Source: Betaproteobacteria bacterium
Lineage (GTDB): Bacteria > Pseudomonadota > Gammaproteobacteria > Burkholderiales > Burkholderiaceae_C
Assembly: GCA_009918225.1 (NCBI GenBank)
Contig: RGEP01000044.1
Span: 1-10,520, forward strand
Direction: 5' to 3'
DNA: 10,520 bases
A model generated the notes under the pieces. It ran no database searches and was not told the origin of the DNA. It was given only the letters and a program-made list of their open reading frames with translations. Made by a program: the position numbers and the translations under genes. This document shows positions 6,027 through 10,520 of this stretch, piece after piece; positions within the stretch are counted from its first letter, which is position 1, and each line of letters begins with the position of its first letter.

Positions 6027-6871
6027 ATGGACGCGGCCAAGGCCAACAAGCGCTCCACGCGCTCTTCGGTGGCCGGATGGGTACTGAACAGGCCGCGCAG
6101 CCCGCCACCAGACAGGGGATTGACGATCATCATCTGTGCGGTCTCAGGGTGGCGCTCGGCCGCTTCAAGCGGCAGGCCTTGCGCATAGCGGTGGATCTTG
6201 TCCAAGGCCGAGGCCAATGCCCTGGGGTCGCCCGAGATCTCGGCGCCACCGCGGTCGGCCTCGAACTCGCGCGCGCGGCTGATGGCCATCTGAATGAGGC
6301 TGGCGGCCAGTGGCGCCAAGATCATCACGGCAATCGTGGCAATCGGATTGGTCGGCCGGCCTTCGCTGTCACGTGAGCCGAACATCATCGCGAAATTGGC
6401 CAACATGGAGATGGCGCCGGCCATGGTCGCGCTGATGGTGGAAATCAAGATGTCGCGGTGCTTCACATGCGCCAGTTCATGCGCCATCACACCGCGCAAC
6501 TCGCGTTCAGACAACACGCGCATGATGCCGGTGGTGGCCGCCACCGCTGCATGATGGGGGTTGCGCCCGGTGGCAAACGCGTTGGGGGCGTCTTCGTCGA
6601 TGAGGTAGACGCGCGGCATCGGCAGCTCGGCCTTCTGGGCCAACTCACGCACCATGCGATAAAACCCCGGCGCGGTGTTTTCATCCACCTCGCGCGCGTT
6701 GTACATCTTCAGCACCATCTTGTCCGAGAACCAGTAGCTGAAGAAGTTCATGCCCAGGGCCACCAGCAAGGCCAACACCATGCCCTGCTGCCCGCCCATG
6801 GCCTGGCCCACCGCCATGAACAGGGCGGTGATCGCAGCCATCAGGATGGCGGTTTTCATCAAATTGAACAT
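6017..6871 (-). CDS. htpX: Zinc metalloprotease HtpX (M48B), membrane protein quality control
   Basis: Inner-membrane zinc endopeptidase of family M48 that degrades misfolded membrane proteins and is heat-induced in E. coli. From ATG 6871 it has 284 residues, normal for HtpX. Two N-terminal hydrophobic segments (about 5-24 and 29-47) precede the cytoplasmic catalytic domain. The zinc site is HELAH (131-135), with the third ligand expected at Glu202 in SREFEAD-like context (REFEAD, 201-206). Two more hydrophobic stretches (146-165 and 177-195) lie between them. MFNLMKTA at the N-terminus is the typical HtpX start; the reading frame stays open upstream, but that part overlaps fmt and has no family resemblance. 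AGG lies six bases before the ATG. A sigma-32-like promoter sits in the 110-base gap after fmt, so it is probably transcribed on its own in stress. Confidence 0.95.
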   Translation of the reverse strand: MFNLMKTAILMAAITALFMAVGQAMGGQQGMVLALLVALGMNFFSYWFSDKMVLKMYNAREVDENTAPGFYRMVRELAQKAELPMPRVYLIDEDAPNAFATGRNPHHAAVAATTGIMRVLSERELRGVMAHELAHVKHRDILISTISATMAGAISMLANFAMMFGSRDSEGRPTNPIATIAVMILAPLAASLIQMAISRAREFEADRGGAEISGDPRALASALDKIHRYAQGLPLEAAERHPETAQMMIVNPLSGGGLRGLFSTHPATEERVERLLALAASMRA

Positions 6872-6919
6872 GGAAGGCCTCGCGCAAGGGGCCGGATGAA
6901 CACCACCCGGTGCAGCGTT

Positions 6920-6947
6920 AGATGCGGCCGCGGATCGCAAGTTCAAG
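6920..6947 (-). promoter_or_regulatory. Sigma-32 (RpoH)-like heat-shock promoter for htpX
   Basis: On the minus strand CTTGAAC (6947-6941) is followed, after 13 bases, by CCGCATCT (6927-6920). The E. coli heat-shock consensus is CTTGAAA, 11-16 bases, CCCCATNT. This site matches six of seven in the first box and all but one base in the second, with spacing in range. The predicted RNA would start near 6913, about 40 bases before the htpX ATG. htpX is a known heat-shock gene, which supports the call. Confidence 0.65.
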
Positions 6948-6981
6948 ATGGGCCCACTGCGCAGGCCGCTCAAACCAGCGC

Positions 6982-7956
6982 TTAGTGCAAGGTCATACCC
7001 GGTGCCCAGCGCAGGGACTGCGCCACAGCGGCGGCGGGCTGTCGCCGTCCTCCCGGGCGCTGCAGTTCCTCCAGCAGCAAACGCCCCTGCCCGCAGGCCA
7101 CTTCCACGCCATGGGCCTGCACGGACAGCACCGTGCCTGCAGCAGCCAGGCCTGCACCTGGCGTGCCCAGCGGCGGTTGTGGCAGTGCCTGCGCTTTCCA
7201 CACCTTGACCAGCTCGTCTCCAAAGCGGCACGTCGCGCCCGGGAAGGGATCGAAGGCCCGGACACGGCGCTCCAAGTTGGGAGCCGGCTGCTGCCAATCC
7301 AGCGGGGCCTCGGCCTTGTCGATCTTGTGGGCGTAGCTCACACCTTCTGTAGGCTGCGGCTGGGGCACGAGCCCGCCGCAAGCCGCCCGTTCCAGCGCCT
7401 GCACCATCAATCGGGCGCCCAAAGCGGAGAGCTTGTCATGCAAGGTGGCGGTGGTCTCCCTCGGCGACAGGTCCAGTGGCTCCATCAGCAGCACCGGGCC
7501 GGTGTCCAAGCCCTCGTCCATCTGCATGATGGTCACGCCGCTGCGCTCATCACCAGCCTGCACCGCACGGTGTATCGGTGCAGCGCCTCGCCAGCGCGGC
7601 AACAGCGACGCGTGAATATTCAGACAACCCTTTGGCGGCATGTTGAGCACCCATGCCGGCAGGATGAGCCCATACGCAGCCACCACCATCACGTCCGCCC
7701 CGGCCGCTTCAAGCGCAGCGCGGGCCGCAGCCGCATCGTCGGCCCAACGTCCATCAAGCCTCAGGCCCCGGGGTTGCGCCACCGCCAACCCGTGGTTCAA
7801 CGCCACCTGCTTGACCGGCGAAGCCTGCAGCTTCAAACCGCGGCCCGCAGGACGGTCGGGCTGTGTCAACACCAAGGGCACCTGAAACCCAGCCGACAAC
7901 AAGGCCCGAAGGGCCGTAGCGGCGAACTCGGGCGTGCCGGCAAAGGCCACCTTCAC
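6982..7956 (-). CDS. fmt: Methionyl-tRNA formyltransferase
   Basis: Transfers a formyl group from 10-formyltetrahydrofolate to Met-tRNA(fMet), making the bacterial initiator tRNA. From GTG 7956 it has 324 residues, near the family's 310-320. The N-terminal Rossmann domain opens with KVAFAGTPEFAA (2-13). The folate/catalytic site shows NIHASLLPRWRGAAPI (113-128), with Asn113 and His115, and Asp151 in GLDTGPVL completes the Asn-His-Asp set. The C-terminal tRNA-binding domain has YAHKIDKAEAPLDW (208-221) and VRAFDPFPG (232-240). A TTG at 8004 would add 16 residues without family resemblance and with a poor binding site; the GTG has GGGAG ten bases upstream. It follows def by 72 bases in the conserved def-fmt pair. 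The gap holds a 10-bp palindrome (GTTGATCAAC, 7996-8005) of unknown meaning. Confidence 0.96.
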   Translation of the reverse strand: MKVAFAGTPEFAATALRALLSAGFQVPLVLTQPDRPAGRGLKLQASPVKQVALNHGLAVAQPRGLRLDGRWADDAAAARAALEAAGADVMVVAAYGLILPAWVLNMPPKGCLNIHASLLPRWRGAAPIHRAVQAGDERSGVTIMQMDEGLDTGPVLLMEPLDLSPRETTATLHDKLSALGARLMVQALERAACGGLVPQPQPTEGVSYAHKIDKAEAPLDWQQPAPNLERRVRAFDPFPGATCRFGDELVKVWKAQALPQPPLGTPGAGLAAAGTVLSVQAHGVEVACGQGRLLLEELQRPGGRRQPAAAVAQSLRWAPGMTLH

Positions 7957-8028
7957 GGCTTGCTTGCTCCCAGCGCGGTGCTCAAGTGTCGGTCTGTTGA
8001 TCAACGGATCGGCGTTGCAGCCGGCCCT

Positions 8029-8556
8029 TCATCCGCGCAACTGCGCGAGTTCTTCGCGCGTGCGCTTGATCATCTTGGACTTGATCCGGTCGCGCTTGAG
8101 CAGGCTCAGGTACTCCACGAACACCTTGCCCATCAAATGGTCCATTTCGTGCTGAACACACACCGAGGCCAGGCCCTCTGCGCGCAGCTCAAAAGCTTGT
8201 CCGTCTCGGTCCAAAGCGCGAACGGTGACCCAAAGGTGGCGCTCCACCTTGTCGTAGGTCTGAGGGACAGACAGACAGCCCTCTTCTCCGAGCTTTCTCT
8301 CAGCACTGTGCTCGATGATTTCGGGGTTGATCAGCACCACGGGCTGGTCACGCGACTCGGAGGTGTCCATCACGATCAAGCGCTCGTGCACATCCACCTG
8401 CGTGGCAGCCAGACCCACGCCGTCGGCGGCGTACATGGTCTCCAGCATGTCTTGGGCCAACTGGCGGATGCGGGCGTCAACCTGATCCACCGGTTTGGCG
8501 ACAGTGTGCAGACGAGGATCGGGATATCGAAGAATGGACAGTGTGCTCATGGTCAT
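8029..8556 (-). CDS. def: Peptide deformylase
   Basis: Metallohydrolase that removes the formyl group from the N-terminus of new proteins. From ATG 8556 it has 175 residues, normal for a bacterial type I deformylase. All three motifs are intact: GVGLAATQ (46-53), EEGCLSVP (91-98, metal ligand Cys94) and QHEMDH (135-140, ligands His136 and His140, catalytic Glu137). The frame stays open upstream to 8679, but that part shows no resemblance to deformylases. Of two nearby ATGs (8556 and 8550), the first has AAGG nine bases upstream and is preferred. It is the first gene of def-fmt and is divergent from dprA across 121 bases, the arrangement also known in E. coli (def-fmt next to smf-smg). A hairpin overlaps its ribosome binding site. 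Confidence 0.96.
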   Translation of the reverse strand: MTMSTLSILRYPDPRLHTVAKPVDQVDARIRQLAQDMLETMYAADGVGLAATQVDVHERLIVMDTSESRDQPVVLINPEIIEHSAERKLGEEGCLSVPQTYDKVERHLWVTVRALDRDGQAFELRAEGLASVCVQHEMDHLMGKVFVEYLSLLKRDRIKSKMIKRTREELAQLRG

Positions 8557-8566
8557 GGCTGCACGC

Positions 8567-8600
8567 CTTGGTGGGACCCGTCTTTTGGGTGCACACCAAG
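8567..8600 (-). promoter_or_regulatory. Nested hairpin overlapping the def ribosome binding site
   Basis: CTTGGTG (8567-8573) and CACCAAG (8594-8600) form a perfect 7-bp inverted repeat. Inside it ACCC (8576-8579) pairs with GGGT (8587-8590) around a seven-base loop. In the def RNA the 3' arm contains most of the AAGG ribosome binding site (8569-8566). The dyad could control translation or be an operator in the divergent def/dprA promoter region. No clear -10/-35 for def was found. Confidence 0.35.
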
Positions 8601-8611
8601 CAAGGAGCGGC

Positions 8612-8640
8612 TTGTGGGCAGAAAACCCGCTGCTCAGAAT
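8612..8640 (+). promoter_or_regulatory. Candidate sigma-70 promoter for dprA
   Basis: TTGTGG (8612-8617) and CAGAAT (8635-8640) are separated by exactly 17 bases, 38 bases before the dprA ATG. The match is only 3/6 and 4/6, so this is the best candidate in the gap rather than a firm promoter. Confidence 0.25.
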
Positions 8641-8677
8641 CGGCGACTGTTGCGATTGTGCCCTGCCGTTCTTGGCC

Positions 8678-9859
8678 ATGATGAACCCTGATCAGGATGA
8701 GCTTCAAGCCTGGCTGGCCTTGGCCGGTGGTGGCCTGGCCGCGCGACAGCGTGCGCGCCGCTTGCTGCTGCACTTCGGCGGGCCGCTGCAGGTTTGGCTG
8801 GCCAAACCGGTCGAGTGGCAAGACGCCCTGGGGGGCGAGCGCTGCGATGGCCTGCTGGCCCAGTTCGACTCGATGCAGGCGGCGGCCCCAGCGGTGTTGG
8901 CCTGGCTGGCCCGCAACCCCTTGCACCATGTGATCGCGTTGGGCGACCCCGAGTACCCGGCGGCGCTTCTGGAAAGCCCAGACCCCCCACTGCTGTTGCA
9001 CGCCGCGGGCAAGCTCGATGGCCTGGGCCGCCCTGCGGTGGCCTTGGTGGGCAGCCGGCACGCCACGCCCGCGGGCGTGCAGATGGCCAAGCGGCTGTCG
9101 GCCGAGCTCGCGGTCCTGGGTATTGAGGTGGTCTCGGGCTTGGCCGTGGGCATTGATGCCGCAGCGCATGAAGCTGCCCTGACGGCCGCTGGACCCGGCT
9201 CCACGATCGCGGTGGTGGCCAGTGGGCTCGATGAGGTGTACCCCCGTCACCACCGCCCCTTGTTCGATCGGATCGTACAAAACGGGCTTGTGGTGAGTGA
9301 GCACCCACTCGGCACCCCTGCGCTGCCGGCCTATTTCCCCCAGCGCAACCGCATCATCGCCGGATTGGCCAGTGCGGTCGTCGTGGTGGAGGCCACCGTG
9401 CGTTCAGGCTCGCTCATCACCGCCCGTCTCGCAACAGAGGCAGGCCGAGACGTCTTCGCCATACCCGGGCACCTGAGCTCTGCCCAGGCCGCCGGGTGCA
9501 ACCAGTTGATCAAGTCGGGCGCCGGCCTGCTGGAGCATGTCGCCGACATCGTCGAGTCCCAACCCTGGGCATTCACGCCAGAAATCCGCCGTGCTCTGTT
9601 GCCGGCCAAGCGCAGCAAGCGCTCGGCGACCGATGCGCCTCAAGGATCCCCTTTGCCGGCTGTAGAAGGCGGCATCTCACCCCCCTGCTGGTCGCGCGCC
9701 TGTCGCCTTCTGCGTGCCAAGCCTTGCGGCCTCAACGAACTCGCTGAGGCCGTGGCTGAGCCCGCTCCTGCCGTTTCCAGAACCTTGTTGATGGCCGAAT
9801 TGCAAGGTTGGGTGGCCCGGCTGCCGGGAGGGCTCTACCAATGGTGCGGCCCGCCCTGA
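8678..9859 (+). CDS. dprA: DNA-processing protein DprA (Smf)
   Basis: Binds incoming single-stranded DNA during natural transformation and loads RecA on it. From ATG 8678 it has 393 residues, within the usual range. The N-terminal helical (SAM-like) region is about 5-75. The Rossmann-like core holds VALVGSRHAT (121-130), VVSGLAVGIDAAAHEAAL (151-168), VVASGLDEVYP (179-189), the SEHPLGT...YFPQRNRIIAGL stretch (207-230), VVEATVRSGSLITA (236-249) and FAIPGHLSSAQAAGCNQLI (260-278). A basic, low-complexity linker (about 308-335) leads to a C-terminal winged-helix domain (about 336-388). The frame stays open to 8495, but that part is antisense to def and unlike DprA. The ribosome binding site before 8678 is weak, and a second ATG follows at once. 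It is divergent from def and precedes smg by 64 bases. Its presence alone does not show that the host is naturally competent. Confidence 0.95.
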   Translation: MMNPDQDELQAWLALAGGGLAARQRARRLLLHFGGPLQVWLAKPVEWQDALGGERCDGLLAQFDSMQAAAPAVLAWLARNPLHHVIALGDPEYPAALLESPDPPLLLHAAGKLDGLGRPAVALVGSRHATPAGVQMAKRLSAELAVLGIEVVSGLAVGIDAAAHEAALTAAGPGSTIAVVASGLDEVYPRHHRPLFDRIVQNGLVVSEHPLGTPALPAYFPQRNRIIAGLASAVVVVEATVRSGSLITARLATEAGRDVFAIPGHLSSAQAAGCNQLIKSGAGLLEHVADIVESQPWAFTPEIRRALLPAKRSKRSATDAPQGSPLPAVEGGISPPCWSRACRLLRAKPCGLNELAEAVAEPAPAVSRTLLMAELQGWVARLPGGLYQWCGPP

Positions 9860-9910
9860 CAGCCCCGCGTCCCACCCGGGTTTCCCCCTTCCATTCCGAT
9901 TCGTGTGCTG

Positions 9911-9916
9911 TATAGT
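9911..9916 (+). promoter_or_regulatory. TATAGT -10 box close to the smg start
   Basis: TATAGT matches five of six bases of the -10 consensus and ends seven bases before the smg ATG at 9924, so a transcript from it would start at or next to the ATG. No convincing -35 is present 16-18 bases upstream. Confidence 0.35.
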
Positions 9917-9923
9917 GGGTCGC

Positions 9924-10376
9924 ATGTTCGATGTTCTGGTCTACCTCTACGAGAACTACTGGCGCCCTGACGCCTGCCCAGACCACGACCAACTCAGCCG
10001 CAAACTCACCGCGGTTGGGTTCGACACCGAGGAAATCCAAGAGGCTCTGTCCTGGCTGGACGGCCTGACCACCACGGCCCAGGGCTATGTGGGCGAGCAG
10101 GGCGAACTCAGCACGCGCCTGTACACCGAGGCCGAGCGGGAGATGCTCGGCACCGACTCGTTGGCCTTCATCAGCTTTTTGGAATCGGCAGGCGTGTTGC
10201 CGCCGCCGATGCGGGAAATGGTGATCGACCGCGCCATGGCGGTGTCGGCCGAAGGGCTGGATCTCGATGACATCAAGATCATCGTCTTGATGGTCTTCTG
10301 GAGCCTGGGCGAAGAGCCCGATGCGCTCATCCTCGACGAACTCTTCGTCGACCCCGAAGACCGCCTCTACCACTGA
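9924..10376 (+). CDS. smg: Smg family protein (DUF494)
   Basis: A 150-residue protein of the DUF494/Smg family, conserved next to dprA in many proteobacteria; its biochemical role is not established as far as I know. The N-terminus MFDVLVYLYENYW (1-13) is typical, as are the helical middle with RLYTEAEREML (65-75), GVLPPPMREMVIDRAMA (90-106) and the C-terminal DDIKIIVLMVFWSLG segment (115-129). It is acidic, mainly helical, with no signal peptide and no clear membrane helix. The ATG at 9924 matches the family start; a GTG at 9903 would add seven residues without resemblance. It is 64 bases after dprA, so it may be co-transcribed, though a TATAGT box lies just before it. It runs convergently into the rrn operon, with only about 75 bases between its stop and the 5S end. 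Confidence 0.93.
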   Translation: MFDVLVYLYENYWRPDACPDHDQLSRKLTAVGFDTEEIQEALSWLDGLTTTAQGYVGEQGELSTRLYTEAEREMLGTDSLAFISFLESAGVLPPPMREMVIDRAMAVSAEGLDLDDIKIIVLMVFWSLGEEPDALILDELFVDPEDRLYH

Positions 10377-10399
10377 CCGGCTTGGCCACTGCAGGCCCA

Positions 10400-10437
10400 T
10401 AAAAAACAAACCCCCTGCACCGGAAGGTGAGGGGGTT
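10400..10437 (-). terminator. Intrinsic terminator of the rrn operon
   Basis: The arms at 10409-10421 and 10426-10437 form a 12-bp stem with one bulged base and a four-base loop (TTCC on the minus strand). On the minus strand the stem is followed by TGTTTTTTAT (to about 10400). This is a textbook intrinsic terminator 14 bases after the 5S 3' end. On the plus strand the hairpin is followed by G-rich sequence without a T run, so it is not a good terminator for smg. Confidence 0.88.
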
Positions 10438-10451
10438 GTGGGGGGATATTA

Positions 10452-10520
10452 GCCTGACGATGTCCTACTTTCACACGGGCATCCGCACTATCATCGGCGC
10501 AGAGGCGTTTCACGGTCCTG
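10452..10520 (-). rRNA. rrf: 5S ribosomal RNA, 3' part
   Basis: The reverse complement reads as the last 69 or so bases of a betaproteobacterial 5S rRNA: GTGAAACGCCTCTGCGCC, GATGATAGTGCGGATGCCC, GTGTGAAAGTAGG and the closing ATCGTCAGGC, which normally pairs with a 5' GCCTGA end outside the window. About 45 bases of the 5' part lie beyond 10520. The exact 3' end may include the next base (10451). It is presumably the last gene of a 16S-23S-5S operon entering from the right, and it ends at the terminator at 10400-10437. Confidence 0.93.

Noticed and set aside
6872..7381. N-terminal extension of htpX by about 170 residues
   Set aside because: The extra part overlaps the fmt gene and the sigma-32-like promoter, and HtpX proteins begin with the MFNLMKTA-type segment at 6871.
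7996..8005. GTTGATCAAC palindrome between def and fmt, and CCTGATCAGG at 8687-8696
   Set aside because: Both are perfect 10-base palindromes around TGATCA, but they are short, in unrelated contexts (one is inside dprA), and no shared function is apparent.
8495..8677. N-terminal extension of dprA
   Set aside because: It is antisense to the start of def and covers the divergent promoter region; DprA family similarity begins after 8678.
6922..8691. A 589-codon open frame on the plus strand across fmt and def
   Set aside because: Antisense to fmt and def, low-complexity composition, no motif; a shadow of GC-rich coding sequence.
8477..9304. A 275-codon open frame on the minus strand inside dprA
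   Set aside because: Antisense to the conserved DprA core; no family resemblance.
1..10520. Mobile elements, prophage genes, tRNA genes, toxin-antitoxin or defence genes
   Set aside because: None seen. All genes are conserved housekeeping or common accessory functions, with similar composition throughout.

Overview
The window looks like ordinary chromosomal DNA from a high-GC betaproteobacterium, most likely order Burkholderiales and probably family Comamonadaceae. The reasons are the Calvin-subtype class II aldolase, the pgk-pyk-fba-purC order, the fmt-def block divergent from dprA-smg, and the 5S rRNA sequence. The family assignment is from recognition of the proteins and gene order; no search was run. 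The window is densely coded, and no gap between genes exceeds about 120 bases.

Layout. Positions 1-4688 (minus strand, read right to left) hold a glycolysis/gluconeogenesis run: pgk, pyk, fba, then a small gamma-glutamylcyclotransferase-like gene, then the start of purC, which leaves the window. Positions 4745-5904 (minus) are azlC-azlD, an AzlCD-type branched-chain amino acid exporter with a 4-base overlap. Positions 6017-6871 (minus) are htpX, a membrane zinc protease for quality control. Positions 6982-8556 (minus) are fmt and def, the two enzymes that add and remove the formyl group of initiator methionine. Divergently, 8678-10376 (plus) are dprA (DNA processing during natural transformation) and smg (DUF494). 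The right edge holds the 3' part of a 5S rRNA on the minus strand, the tail of an rrn operon convergent with smg, with its intrinsic terminator between them.

How they work together. pgk, pyk and fba supply the lower and middle steps of glycolysis/gluconeogenesis. def and fmt form a translation-initiation pair. htpX sits downstream of fmt but has its own heat-shock-like promoter. Several reading frames were trimmed to better starts: ATG for fba, htpX, azlC, def, dprA and smg; GTG for fmt and purC. The cyclotransferase can only start at a TTG.

I found no undescribed multi-gene system. The most interesting signals are in the short gaps: a sigma-32-like promoter before htpX; a 9-bp inverted repeat that could hide the fba ribosome binding site and encloses a GTGA-N6-TCAC dyad; nested or perfect hairpins before def, between azlD and pgk, and between pgk and pyk; a degenerate 10-11-bp tandem repeat running over the htpX stop codon; and a TATAGT box so close to the smg start that a leaderless transcript is possible.
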